A DNA stretch of 64,000 nt from Demequina lignilytica (GCF_030418305.1 NZ_JAUHPX010000009.1:1-64000), one strand, 5' to 3'. Counted from the first letter of the stretch, positions 39,157 through 48,427 are shown. Notes: a model not told the origin generated them from the sequence alone. Numbers and translations: made by a program.

Positions 39157-41871
39157 CTACCCGACCTCCGCCGTGGTGAGGTGCGTGATCGGGTCGTAGG
39201 TGAACGTCACGGTCGCGGGCGCGTCGAGCTCCAGCACCATGTTCGGGCCGTCGCCGACGCCGCCGTCGCCGTAGTTCTCGTCCCACGCGCCGTCGATCGC
39301 GACCTTGTACTCGTGGCGGCCCGCAGGCAGGTCCACCGTGATGCGCCAGGTGGAGGCGGCCTCGTCGAACGTCATGACCGCGGCCTCGCAGTCGGGCTGC
39401 CACCACTCGGCGCAGCCCATCAGCTCGTTGAAGCTCCCGGGCAGCGACGGTGTGCCCGCGCCGGCGGAGCCCGCCGCCTTGAGGGCGAGCGTCGAGGACT
39501 CGACCGTCGCGGCGCCCTGCGTCGCCCGCGCGCGGTACAGCACGTCGGCTCCGGCCTCCACCGCCGCCAGGTCGTCCACCACGCCGTACACGGGAGCCGT
39601 GGTGTCGGTGCCCACCTCGGTCCACCCGCCGGAGCCGACCTTGCGCTCGATCACCACGGAGGTGTCCGCGCGGGCCGGGGCGACGGTGGCGCTGATCAGC
39701 GGGTCCACCCCGACGGAGTCTCCGGCCGCGAGGTCGAGCGTCACCGTCGGGTCGGGCACGGTCTGCACGACCGTGCCGCTGCGCGACTCGTGCCCGAGCC
39801 CGTCGGACGCCACCGCGACGTACTCGACCTCCTCGCCCGGCGCGAGGTCCGAGACCACGTCCATCACCTGGTACGGCGCCGCATCGTCCGTGCCCAGGTG
39901 CTCCCAGGACCCTCCCGCCGCACGCGCCCAGAAGGACACCTCGGCGTAGCAGTCGCAGTCGACGCTCGCGCTCGCTCCGAGCCGTCCGGGGTCGCTCTCA
40001 CCGGCGGTCTCCACCGCGCCCGCCGCGAGCGTGACGCCGATGTCGGAGCCCTCCACCATCGTGGAATCGGCCTGATAGACCAGCGTCCCGAACGCGGGAA
40101 CCGTCACCATGACCACGCCCTCGTCGTCGGCGACCACCGCATCGTCCCCCTCGCCGACGAGGCGGGTGAAGCCGCCTCGCGTCCACGTCGGGATCTCGAC
40201 GGCCCGCGGCTCGGCCGCGCTGTTGACGGCCACCACGACCTCGCGGCGCTCCTCGCGGTCGATCCGGGAGAACGCGTAGACGCCGCGGGCGTCCTCCGCG
40301 ACGCGGGTGATCTGCGCGCCGGTCGTGAGCGCGGGCGTGGACGTGCGCAGCGCGGACAGCTCGGCGATCCACCGGTAGAGGGGCTGCGCGGTGTCGAGGA
40401 CGGGGTCGGCGAGCGTGGCGCTCGATCCGATCAGCGTGTCGTCCAGGTACTCCGGGATGGAGGTGCCGAACAGGGGCTGGCGTGCGGCCTTGTCACCGCC
40501 CTCGCCCGTGAGGCCCTGCTCGTCGCCGTAGTAGACGATCGGGTTGCCGCGGGACAGGAGGAGCAGCGCGTGCGCGAGCTCGTCGCGCGCGAGCAGCTCG
40601 GCGGCGTCGGCCGCGGGATTGTCCTCGAGCAGCATCGATCCGAAGCGGCCCATGTCGTGGTTGCCCAGGAAGGTCGGGAGCTGGGTCGCGCTCGAGTCCG
40701 CGTCGGTGTACCAGTCGTCGGCGGCGAAGAACGTGGCGAGGTCCGTCGCCCGGCCGCTTCCGGACGCGAACGCGCGGGCCGCGCCCTGGAACGGGAAGTC
40801 GAGCACCGCCTGCAGCCCCACCTCGGTGGTGTATCGGGAGGTGAAGGCGCGGGAGCCGTCGTAGACCTCGCCGAACACGAAGAAGTCGTCCTTGCCCTTG
40901 TCCCGGGCGGCCTCGAGCACGCCGGGGATGAAGGACTCCCAGAAGGCGTCGTCGACGTGGCGGACGGTGTCGATGCGGTAGCCGTCGATGCCCGCGTCGA
41001 TCCAGTCGGCGTAGATCGCTGTCATGCCGTCGACCACCTGGGGATTCTCGGTCCAGAGGTCGTCGAGCCCGAAGAAGTCGCCGTACTGAGAGTCCTCGCC
41101 GGTGAAGGTGGTGTTGCCGCGGTTGTGATACATCGTGACGTCGTTGAGCCAGGCCGGGGACTTGGCCTCCTCCTCGCCCGCGGCGAGCACGGGCGCATGG
41201 GGGAAGGACGATGCGGTGACCTCCGGGAAGCCGCCGGTCGCCGCCGCCGCGGTGTCGTCGAACGCCTCGCCGTCCGCATCGACGTACGGCTGCGCGTCCT
41301 TCGCGACGTAGGGGAGGCGGTCGCCGCCCTCGTATCCGATCACGTCCGCGGTGTGGTTGGTGATGATGTCGAGGAAGACCTTCATGCCGCGCTCGTGCGC
41401 GGCGTCGACCAGGCTGTCGAGGGCCTCGTCCCCGCCCAGGTGCGGGTCGACCGAGGTGAAGTCGGTGATCCAGTAGCCGTGGTAGCCGGCGGAGGAGTCC
41501 TCGGGCTGGACCGCCTTGTTGGTGAGCACCGGTGAGATCCACACGCCGGTGACGCCGAGGCCCTGGAGGTAGTCGAGCTGCTGCTCGACCCCCGCGAGGT
41601 CGCCTCCCTGGTAGAAGCCCGCGTCGGTCGGGTCGAAGCCGCTCACCAGCGGGTCGTCGCCCAGGCCGCCGGTGTTGTTCCCGGGGTCGCCGTCCGCGAA
41701 GCGGTCGGCCATGAGGAAGTAGAGCACCTGGTCGGACGACGCGGCGCGCGCCGGGGCGACCGCGTGCGGGCTCTCGCCGCGGGTGGCGAGGTGGACGGCG
41801 ACGGCGGCGCCGGCGAGCAGGAGCGCGGCGGCGGCGCCGCCGATCCAACGGGTGCGGGTGGACATCGTCAT
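39157..41871 (-). CDS. Secreted GH13 alpha-amylase with C-terminal X25-like domain
   Basis: 904 aa. A signal peptide (residues ~1-45, WIGGAAAALLLAGAAVAVHLA, cleavage near ARAASS) leads into a GH13 barrel with all four conserved regions: FLDIITNHTADV, GIDGYRIDTVRHVD (nucleophile Asp), FFVFGEVYD (acid Glu) and FLGNHDMGRFG. After the beta-sheet domain come two Fn3/Ig-like segments and, near residues 815-885, a module with GCAEWWQPDCEAAVM and HEYKVAIDGAWDENYGDGG that matches the X25 domain of bacterial pullulanases. It should cleave external starch or alpha-glucan. AGGAGG lies 8 nt before the ATG. Three exact copies of the 11-mer lie within it. Confidence 0.9.
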   Translation of the reverse strand: MTMSTRTRWIGGAAAALLLAGAAVAVHLATRGESPHAVAPARAASSDQVLYFLMADRFADGDPGNNTGGLGDDPLVSGFDPTDAGFYQGGDLAGVEQQLDYLQGLGVTGVWISPVLTNKAVQPEDSSAGYHGYWITDFTSVDPHLGGDEALDSLVDAAHERGMKVFLDIITNHTADVIGYEGGDRLPYVAKDAQPYVDADGEAFDDTAAAATGGFPEVTASSFPHAPVLAAGEEEAKSPAWLNDVTMYHNRGNTTFTGEDSQYGDFFGLDDLWTENPQVVDGMTAIYADWIDAGIDGYRIDTVRHVDDAFWESFIPGVLEAARDKGKDDFFVFGEVYDGSRAFTSRYTTEVGLQAVLDFPFQGAARAFASGSGRATDLATFFAADDWYTDADSSATQLPTFLGNHDMGRFGSMLLEDNPAADAAELLARDELAHALLLLSRGNPIVYYGDEQGLTGEGGDKAARQPLFGTSIPEYLDDTLIGSSATLADPVLDTAQPLYRWIAELSALRTSTPALTTGAQITRVAEDARGVYAFSRIDREERREVVVAVNSAAEPRAVEIPTWTRGGFTRLVGEGDDAVVADDEGVVMVTVPAFGTLVYQADSTMVEGSDIGVTLAAGAVETAGESDPGRLGASASVDCDCYAEVSFWARAAGGSWEHLGTDDAAPYQVMDVVSDLAPGEEVEYVAVASDGLGHESRSGTVVQTVPDPTVTLDLAAGDSVGVDPLISATVAPARADTSVVIERKVGSGGWTEVGTDTTAPVYGVVDDLAAVEAGADVLYRARATQGAATVESSTLALKAAGSAGAGTPSLPGSFNELMGCAEWWQPDCEAAVMTFDEAASTWRITVDLPAGRHEYKVAIDGAWDENYGDGGVGDGPNMVLELDAPATVTFTYDPITHLTTAEVG

Positions 41872-41966
41872 CGATGCATCCTCCTGGTCGGGGCGGTGGC
41901 CCGCGGGAACGTCGGGGTGGCGACGGTGCGCGGTGCCCGTCGCCCGGCGGGGACGGGGTGCGTGCA

Positions 41967-41980
41967 TGCAAGCGCTTGCA
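41967..41980. promoter_or_regulatory. LacI-type operator before the amylase gene
   Basis: TGCAAGCGCTTGCA is a perfect 14-bp palindrome with the central CG and GCAA/TTGC arms typical of LacI/GalR regulators of maltose and starch genes (MalR/AglR/CcpA-like). It lies 96 bp before the amylase ATG. No LacI-family gene is in the window, so the regulator must be elsewhere. Confidence 0.8.
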
Positions 41981-42055
41981 CCATTGCCATGAAGAGTCAT
42001 CTTAGGCCCTTTTTCGCGCGCCGCGCGCCGGGGCTCCGGCGCGGAACGAGGCACC

Positions 42056-42084
42056 TTGCCGATGTCGGAGGTCGGGTTCATAAT
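42056..42084 (+). promoter_or_regulatory. Promoter of the imuA-imuB-dnaE2 cassette
   Basis: TTGCCG (42056-42061) and CATAAT (42079-42084) are separated by 17 nt, a regular sigma-70-type layout. The LexA box begins 11 nt after the -10, where a bound repressor would cover the transcription start. Confidence 0.65.
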
Positions 42085-42095
42085 CGACCATACGT

Positions 42096-42111
42096 TCGAA
42101 CAGGTGTTCGA
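42096..42111. promoter_or_regulatory. SOS (LexA) box
   Basis: TCGAAC-AGGT-GTTCGA matches the actinobacterial LexA consensus TCGAACRNNYGTTCGA without mismatch. It lies 48 bp before imuA and explains damage-inducible expression of the whole cassette. Confidence 0.92.
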
Positions 42112-42159
42112 ATCGACCTCCGCTCGCGGGGGCGTTCGGAGGGGCCGGGAGGTGACGGC

Positions 42160-42843
42160 ATGGAGACGGCGGAGGACAGGCTCGCCCGCGCACGCGCCGC
42201 GCTCGAGGGCGTGCAGCGGCGGGTCGGCACCACCCGGGATCGCTGGAGCGCGCCCACGCTGCCGCTGGCCGCCGTGCTCGATCAGCTGCTTCCCGAGGGG
42301 CTCAGGCGGGGCCGGGTGGTGGCGGTCGAAGGGTCCACGGCGCTGCTCCTGTCGCTGGTCGCGGCGGCCTCCGCGGCCGGATCCTGGACGGCGGTGGTGG
42401 GGATGCCCTCGCTCGGCGTGGTGGCGGCCGCCCGGCGCGGTCTCGACCTGGACCGGCTGGCGTCGGTGCCGCATCCGGGCGCGCAGGCGCCGGCGGTCGC
42501 GGGCGCCTGCGTCGACGGCATGGACGTCGTGGTGCTGGGGCCGCGGCTCGCGCTGTCGGACGCGGACCGGCGCCGGCTCGCCTCCCGGGCGCGGGAGCGG
42601 GGCGCGGTCATCCTCTCCGCCGGACCCTGGCCGGGCGCTCATGTCTCCCTGGCCGTGACCGGCTCGCGCTGGCACGGGCTCGGCGCGGGTGACGGGCGGC
42701 TGCGCGGCCGTGACCTCATGGTCGAGGTGCGGGGACGTCAGTCGGGCGGCACCCGTCTGGTGACGCTGCCCTTCGACGCGGATGCGCCGGCGCGGCGCCC
42801 CGCCCAGATGCCGGCCGTCCAGGTCCTCGGCGGTGCCGCATGA
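42160..42843 (+). CDS. imuA: ImuA-like (ImuA') RecA-related accessory protein of the mutasome
   Basis: 227 aa. A short RecA-like domain: LPLAAVLDQLLPEGLRRGRVVAVEG leads to a degenerate P-loop (VEGSTALLLSLV instead of GxxxxGK[ST]), so ATP binding is doubtful. MDVVVLGPRLALSDADRRRLASRARERG resembles the later RecA strands. Actinobacterial ImuA' proteins carry an extended C-terminus that recruits ImuB. GGGAGGTGAC precedes the ATG. It overlaps imuB by 4 bp. Required for damage-induced mutagenesis in mycobacteria. Confidence 0.88.
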   Translation: METAEDRLARARAALEGVQRRVGTTRDRWSAPTLPLAAVLDQLLPEGLRRGRVVAVEGSTALLLSLVAAASAAGSWTAVVGMPSLGVVAAARRGLDLDRLASVPHPGAQAPAVAGACVDGMDVVVLGPRLALSDADRRRLASRARERGAVILSAGPWPGAHVSLAVTGSRWHGLGAGDGRLRGRDLMVEVRGRQSGGTRLVTLPFDADAPARRPAQMPAVQVLGGAA

Positions 42844-44540
42844 GCCCGGTGCCGGTGGTGAGGCGCGCGGTCCTGTGGGTGCCGGACTGGCCGGTGGTCG
42901 CGGCCATGACCGAGGCGGGGCTGGGGGCGGATGTCCCCGCGGCGGTGCTGCACGGCCGCGGACTGGTCGCGGTGTCCGCGGCCGCGCGCGCGGCCGGGGT
43001 GAGGCGGGGGAGCACCCGCCGGCTCGCCCAGCGGGCCTGCCCCGACCTGGTGCTGCTGCCGCACGACGAGGGGCGCGACTCCCGTCAGTTCGAGGCGGTC
43101 GCCGCCGCCGCCGAGCAGGCCGTCTCCGGGGTGGAGATCTCCCGTCCCGGCCTGCTGATGATCCCCGCGGACGGCGCGGCGCGCTTCCACGGCTCCGAGG
43201 AGGCGCTGGCCGAGGCGCTGGTGACCTCGGTGGCGGAGCAGGCCGGGATCGAGAGCTCCGTCGGGATGGCGGACGGGCTGCTGGCCGCCGTGCTGGCCGC
43301 GCGGGGGTCGGCGCTGGTGCCGCCGGGCGGGTCTCCGGGCTTCCTGGCTCCGGCGTCGGTCGAGTCGATCGCGCTGGCGGCCATGGAGAAGGCGCAGCGG
43401 GAGGAGGCGGAGCGGCTGGCGAGCGTGCTGGTGAGGCTCGGCATCGTCACTCTGGGCGACCTGGCGTCGCTGCCGTTCGCCGACATCCTCGCGAGGTTCG
43501 GCCCGGTGGGGGCGTGGGCGCATCGTCTCGCCTCGGGCCAGGACCTGGCGCCGCCGGTGCTGCGTCGCAGCGAGGAGGACATCGCGGTCGAGCGGGTGTT
43601 CGAGGACCCGGTCGAGCGCATCGATCACCTGGTGCCTGTCGCCGCCGAGCTCGCCGACGGCCTGGACCGTGCGCTGCTCGACGCGGGTGTGCGCTGCGGT
43701 CGCGTGCGCATCACCGCGCGCACCGAGAAGGGGCACGACCTGGCCCGGGTGTGGCGGACCGATGTGGGCGCGCGGGCCGGGGCCTTCGCGCGCCACATGA
43801 CGGATCGGGTGCGGTGGCAGCTCGAGGGCTGGCTGTCGGGCACCTCGGGGACGGCCGGCAGGGAAGGGGCGCCCGAACCCGCGCCGCTGGTCGCGCTGGG
43901 GCTGGTGGCCGAGGACGTGGTGCCGCTCGGCTCCGAGCAGTCCTATCTGTGGGGTGGGACCTCGGGCGCGGACGCCCGCGCCCACCGCGCCCTCGAACGC
44001 GTCCAGGGGCTCCTGGGGCTCGAGGGCGTGCTCGCGGTCGCCGAGCAGGGCGGGCGCTCTCCCCGCGACAGGGCGCATCTCGCGCCCTGGGGCCAGGAGG
44101 CGCCCCCCGCCCGTGCGATCGCCCATCCCTGGCCGGGACGGATCCCCGACCCTCCGCCGGCGACGGTGCCCCCCGTGCCCCGACCCGCGCTGGTGCTGGA
44201 CGCCGGAGGCGGGGCCGTCACCATCAGCAGGCGGCTGGCGGTCAGCGCGCCACCCACCTGGGTGCGGCTCGAGGCGGACCCTGCGGACGAGCGCGCGCGG
44301 GCCGCCAACCGCCATCCCTCCTCCGGGCACGTCGGGAGGATCGAGGGCCCGGTATGGGACCGGCCGCGGCCGGTCGAGTCCTGGGCCGGCCCATGGCCGG
44401 TCGCGGAGCGGTGGTGGTCGGAGGACGCCTCGCGGCGTGCCTACGTCCAGGTCGCGCTGCGCGACACCGAGGAGTCGCAGCTCGCGGTGCTGCTCGCCTA
44501 CACCTCCGGTCGATGGGAGCTCGAGGCCGTCTATGACTGA
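42840..44540 (+). CDS. imuB: ImuB, catalytically inactive Y-family polymerase
   Basis: 566 aa. The fold follows Y-family polymerases (AVLWVPDWPVVAAM at the N-terminus, helix-hairpin-helix ILARFGPVGAWAHRLASGQ in parts), but the palm acidic residues needed for catalysis are absent: the usual second Asp after VPDWP and the DE pair are not found. It acts as the hub joining DnaE2, ImuA' and the sliding clamp. EQSYLWGG (Q367) corresponds to the QLPLWG clamp motif of the mycobacterial protein. It overlaps dnaE2 by 8 bp. Confidence 0.93.
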   Translation: MSPVPVVRRAVLWVPDWPVVAAMTEAGLGADVPAAVLHGRGLVAVSAAARAAGVRRGSTRRLAQRACPDLVLLPHDEGRDSRQFEAVAAAAEQAVSGVEISRPGLLMIPADGAARFHGSEEALAEALVTSVAEQAGIESSVGMADGLLAAVLAARGSALVPPGGSPGFLAPASVESIALAAMEKAQREEAERLASVLVRLGIVTLGDLASLPFADILARFGPVGAWAHRLASGQDLAPPVLRRSEEDIAVERVFEDPVERIDHLVPVAAELADGLDRALLDAGVRCGRVRITARTEKGHDLARVWRTDVGARAGAFARHMTDRVRWQLEGWLSGTSGTAGREGAPEPAPLVALGLVAEDVVPLGSEQSYLWGGTSGADARAHRALERVQGLLGLEGVLAVAEQGGRSPRDRAHLAPWGQEAPPARAIAHPWPGRIPDPPPATVPPVPRPALVLDAGGGAVTISRRLAVSAPPTWVRLEADPADERARAANRHPSSGHVGRIEGPVWDRPRPVESWAGPWPVAERWWSEDASRRAYVQVALRDTEESQLAVLLAYTSGRWELEAVYD

Positions 44541-47500
44541 GATCGCCGACTACGCCGAGCTTCACGCCCACAGCGCCTTCAGCTTCCTCGACGGTGCCAG
44601 CCAGCCCGAGGAGATGGCGGCGGAGGCCGGCCGGCTGGGGCTGAGCGCGCTCGCGCTCACCGATCACGACGGCCTCTACGGCGCCGTCCGCTTCGCCGGC
44701 GCGGCCCGCTCGATCGGGCTGCCCACGGTGTTCGGGGCGGAGCTCAGCCTCGCGGTCGGCGGCGTCGGCGGCAGGCCCGTGCTCGACCCGCCCACCGGGG
44801 TCCCCGACCCGCGGGCGAGCCATCTGGTGGTGCTCGCCCGCGGGGCCGAGGGCTACGCGCGCCTCAGCCACGCCATCGGCATGGCCCACCTCGCGACGGG
44901 GGAGAAGGGCAAGGCTCGCTACACGCTCGAGTCCCTCGCGGAGGCGGGCGACGGGAGGCTGCTGGTGCTCACCGGCTGCCGCAAGGGGGCGGTACGGGCG
45001 GCGCTCACCGGGCAGGCCGGGGCGGCGCTCGGGGGAGGCTCCCGCGGTGTCGGCACCCACGTGCTGTCCGGGGGCGTCACGCCGGCCGGCCACGCCGCCG
45101 CGCGGACCGAGCTGGACCGGCTGGTCGCGCTGTTCGGCCGGGACAACGTCGCCGTCGAGATCACCGACGCCGGCCACCCTCACGACTCGGAGGTCAACGA
45201 CGCGCTCGCCGACCTCGCCTTCGACCTGTCGCTGCCGCTCGTCGCCACCACCAACGCCCACTACGCGACGCCGCGCGACGCCGACCTGGCCGGGGCGCTG
45301 GCCGCGGTGCGCGCCCGGTCCTCCCTGGACCAGATGGACGGCTGGCTCCCCGGCTCGCCGGGCCAGCATCTGCGCAGCGCCGGGGAGATGCTGTTCCGGC
45401 ATCGGCGCCATCCCCAGGCCGTCCTCAACGCCGCCCACCTCGCGGCGGAGTCCGCCTTCGACCTCGACCTGGTGGCCCCGAACCTGCCGCCGTATCCGGT
45501 GCCGCCCGGCCACACCGAGGCCACGTGGCTGCGCGAGCTCACGTATCGCGGCGCGCGGGAGCGCTACGGGCCGCCCGACCGGGAGCGGGTCGCGGGCGCG
45601 TGGGCGCAGATCGAGCACGAGCTCGCCGTGATCGAGGCGCTCGACTTCCCCGGCTACTTCCTGATCGTCCACGACATCGTCGCGTTCTGCCGCCGGCAGG
45701 ACATCCTGTGCCAGGGACGCGGGTCGGCCGCCAACAGCGCGGTCTGCTTCGCGCTCGGCGTCACCGCGGTCGATGCCGTCACCCACGGCCTCCTGTTCGA
45801 GCGCTTCCTCGCGCCCGAGCGCGACGGCCCGCCCGACATCGACGTCGACATCGAGTCCGACCGGCGCGAGGAGGTGATCCAGCACGTCTTCTCCCGCTTC
45901 GGGCGCATCAACGCCGCCATGGTCGCCAACGTCATCCAGTACCGGCCGCGCTCCGCGGTGAGGGATGCGGCCCGGGCGCTCGGCTTCGACGTGGGCCAGC
46001 AGGACGCGTGGTCCAAGTCCATCGACCGCTGGAGCGCGCTGCGGGTGCCCCCGGAGAAGCAGGAGGAGTGGGCCGCGAAGCAGCGGGACGCGATGTGGCC
46101 CGAGCCCCCGCCCACGCAGGACCTCGAGCACATCCCGGACGACGTCCTCGACCTCGCGGACCGGCTCATGCGGCTGCCGCGGCACCTGGGGATCCACCCG
46201 GGCGGCATGGTGCTGTGCGACCGGCCCGTGATCGACGTGTGCCCCGTCGAGTGGGGCCGCATGCCCGGCCGCACCGTCCTCCAGTGGGACAAGGACGACT
46301 GTGCGGACGCCGGCCTCGTGAAGTTCGACCTGCTGGGCCTGGGCATGCTGTCCGCGCTCAAGTACGCGTTCCGCTTCATGCAGGAGATCCGGCGCGAGGA
46401 TCTGGGGCTGCACTCCCTGCCGCAGGAGGACCCGGAGGTCTACGACCTGCTGTGCGCCGCGGACACGGTGGGGGTGTTCCAGGTCGAGTCGCGCGCCCAG
46501 ATGGCGACCCTGCCGCGTCTGCGGCCGCGGAGGTTCTACGACATCGTCATCGAGGTCGCGCTCATCCGGCCCGGCCCCATCCAGGGCGGCTCCGTCCACC
46601 CGTACATCAACCGGGCGCGCGGGCGGGAGGAGGTCACGTTCCTCCACCCGCTGCTGGAGAGGTCGCTGGGCAAGACGCTCGGGGTGCCGCTGTTCCAGGA
46701 GCAGCTGATGCAGATGGCGATGGACGCCGCGGGCTTCGACGGCGCGCTCGCCGACCAGCTCCGGCGCGCGATGGGCTCCAAGCGCAGCCCCGAGCGGATG
46801 GAGGCGCTGCGGGCGCGATTCATGGTGGGTGCCCACGAGCGGGGCATCACCGCCGACGTCGCCCATCAGATCTTCGACAAGCTGAAGGCCTTCGCGGACT
46901 TCGGATTCCCGGAGTCGCACTCGTTCTCCTTCGCCTACCTGGTCTACGCGTCCAGCTGGCTCAAGGTGCACCGCCCCGCGGCGTTCTACGCGGGGCTGCT
47001 CGCCGCGCAGCCCATGGGCTTCTACTCGCCGCAGTCGCTCGCCGCTGACGCCCGCCGCCACGGGCAGGCGATCCTGCGCCCGTGCGTGGCCCGCTCCGAG
47101 GTGCTCGCGCGCGTCGAGCTGCTCGAGTCCCCGTTCCCGGCACCAGGGGAGACCCGGCCCGAGATGGCGTCCCTGGTGCACGTGGATCCGACCCTCGCCG
47201 TGAGGATGGGCCTCGGTGCGGTGAGGGGCCTCGGGGACGAGGCCGCAGGCGCGATCGTGGCGGCACGGGAGGAGGGCCCCTTCGCATCGCTCCACGACAT
47301 GGCGCGACGCGTGCGGATCCGTCCGACGGGCGTGTCCGGCCAGGCCGGGCTCGCCCCCGAGAAGGGGCTCACCACCGCCCAGTGGGAGGCGCTCGCCACC
47401 GCGGGCGCGCTCGAGTGCTTCGGCGTCACACGCCGCGAGGGCCTGTGGGCGTCAGGGGTGCTCGCGCTCGAGGGTCCCGACACCCTGCCCGGCGCGGTGC

Positions 47501-47943
47501 CGGGCGCGCAGGCGCCGACGCTGCCCGGCATGAGCGTGGTCGAGGAGGCCGTCGCCGACGTGTGGGCGTCGGGCGTCTCCGTGGAGGGCTACCCGACGGC
47601 GTTCGTGCGCGACGGTCTCGACAGGTCGGGGGTGCTGCGGGTCGCCGACGTCCTCGCGCACGAGGCGGAGCGGCGCGTCACGGTCGCCGGCGTGGTCACG
47701 CATCGGCAGCGACCCGGCACCGCGCGCGGCGTCACGTTCATCTCGCTGGAGGACGAGACGGGCTTCCTCAACGTCATCTGCTCGGTCGGGGTGTGGAAGA
47801 GGTTCCAGGCCGTCGCCCGGCGCTCCCCGGCGCTCATCATCCGCGGCCGGATCGAGCGCGCCGACGGCGCCACCAACCTGGTCGCCGAGCACCTCTCGCC
47901 GATGTCCCTCAAGGTGCCGTCGCGCAGCCGTGACTTCCGGTGA
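44533..47943 (+). CDS. dnaE2: DnaE2, error-prone DNA polymerase III alpha subunit
   Basis: 1136 aa. It performs translesion synthesis after DNA damage with ImuA' and ImuB. The PHP domain begins AELHAHSAFSFLDGASQ; the palm carries the catalytic acids in PPDIDVDIESDRR and later QWDKDDCADAGLVKFDLLG; the C-terminus has an OB-fold (VTVAGVVTHRQRPGTARGVTF in parts). PHP metal ligands look partly preserved, and the long tail of replicative DnaE1 is missing, which fits DnaE2. The start ATG is inside the end of imuB; the frame is open further upstream only as a shadow. Confidence 0.95.
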   Translation: MTEIADYAELHAHSAFSFLDGASQPEEMAAEAGRLGLSALALTDHDGLYGAVRFAGAARSIGLPTVFGAELSLAVGGVGGRPVLDPPTGVPDPRASHLVVLARGAEGYARLSHAIGMAHLATGEKGKARYTLESLAEAGDGRLLVLTGCRKGAVRAALTGQAGAALGGGSRGVGTHVLSGGVTPAGHAAARTELDRLVALFGRDNVAVEITDAGHPHDSEVNDALADLAFDLSLPLVATTNAHYATPRDADLAGALAAVRARSSLDQMDGWLPGSPGQHLRSAGEMLFRHRRHPQAVLNAAHLAAESAFDLDLVAPNLPPYPVPPGHTEATWLRELTYRGARERYGPPDRERVAGAWAQIEHELAVIEALDFPGYFLIVHDIVAFCRRQDILCQGRGSAANSAVCFALGVTAVDAVTHGLLFERFLAPERDGPPDIDVDIESDRREEVIQHVFSRFGRINAAMVANVIQYRPRSAVRDAARALGFDVGQQDAWSKSIDRWSALRVPPEKQEEWAAKQRDAMWPEPPPTQDLEHIPDDVLDLADRLMRLPRHLGIHPGGMVLCDRPVIDVCPVEWGRMPGRTVLQWDKDDCADAGLVKFDLLGLGMLSALKYAFRFMQEIRREDLGLHSLPQEDPEVYDLLCAADTVGVFQVESRAQMATLPRLRPRRFYDIVIEVALIRPGPIQGGSVHPYINRARGREEVTFLHPLLERSLGKTLGVPLFQEQLMQMAMDAAGFDGALADQLRRAMGSKRSPERMEALRARFMVGAHERGITADVAHQIFDKLKAFADFGFPESHSFSFAYLVYASSWLKVHRPAAFYAGLLAAQPMGFYSPQSLAADARRHGQAILRPCVARSEVLARVELLESPFPAPGETRPEMASLVHVDPTLAVRMGLGAVRGLGDEAAGAIVAAREEGPFASLHDMARRVRIRPTGVSGQAGLAPEKGLTTAQWEALATAGALECFGVTRREGLWASGVLALEGPDTLPGAVPGAQAPTLPGMSVVEEAVADVWASGVSVEGYPTAFVRDGLDRSGVLRVADVLAHEAERRVTVAGVVTHRQRPGTARGVTFISLEDETGFLNVICSVGVWKRFQAVARRSPALIIRGRIERADGATNLVAEHLSPMSLKVPSRSRDFR

Positions 47944-48166
47944 ACCGGCCACAGGTGGGGGAGCGCGCGGGCGTCACCAGATGGCGCACCGTCGCGAACG
48001 CCCACACCAGCGCGGCCGTCGCCGCCAGGCTGGTGAGGCTGCCGAGCGGGTGGTGCCACCGTCGCCTCGAGCGATCCTGCTGCCACGCCTCCGTCGACCC
48101 CGAGGCGCACGCGACCACCCTGAGCACATAGACCAGCCCCGCCGACGACGAGCGTCGCGACCGCAT
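47909..48166 (-). CDS. Possible small membrane protein in the dnaE2-GPGG gap (uncertain)
   Basis: Candidate 85-aa frame on the minus strand, beginning MRSRRSSSAGLVYVL and containing a hydrophobic stretch LTSLAATAALVWAFATVRHLV at residues ~43-63. GGAGGAG lies immediately before the ATG, closer than is usual. Its 3' end overlaps the last 35 bp of dnaE2 head-on. Third-position GC is high, but other frames in this stretch are also open and GC-rich, so the call is weak. If it is not real, the 484 bp between dnaE2 and the next gene hold no feature that I can support. Confidence 0.3.
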   Translation of the reverse strand: MRSRRSSSAGLVYVLRVVACASGSTEAWQQDRSRRRWHHPLGSLTSLAATAALVWAFATVRHLVTPARSPTCGRFTGSHGCATAP

Positions 48167-48427
48167 CTCCTCCGGACGCGATCATGGCCTCCCCCTTCGA
48201 GTCGAGTCGTGCCCGGGGGGCCACCTTCCACGGTAGGTATCGTGCCCGGTCGCGGCCGGGTCCACGGGCCCTGCGGCGCACCCCGACGACGAGGCCGCAC
48301 GCGGCCCGTCGCGGCGCCGCGATGCGGACGAATGTTGGGCAGGCGGGAATACCTGGGGCGTCACGCGCGGTTGACACGTGTGCACCACCCCGGGGACCGC
48401 GAAACAACCATTCGAAGGAGACACACC

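Noticed and set aside
41764-42159. ImuA starting upstream of the SOS box
   Set aside because: A start there would place the LexA box inside the gene; GGAGG before the ATG at 42160 fits far better.
43954-44532. N-terminal extension of dnaE2 into imuB
   Set aside because: The extension is Arg/Pro/Ser-rich and lies wholly inside imuB. The ATG at 44533 gives the canonical PHP-domain start.
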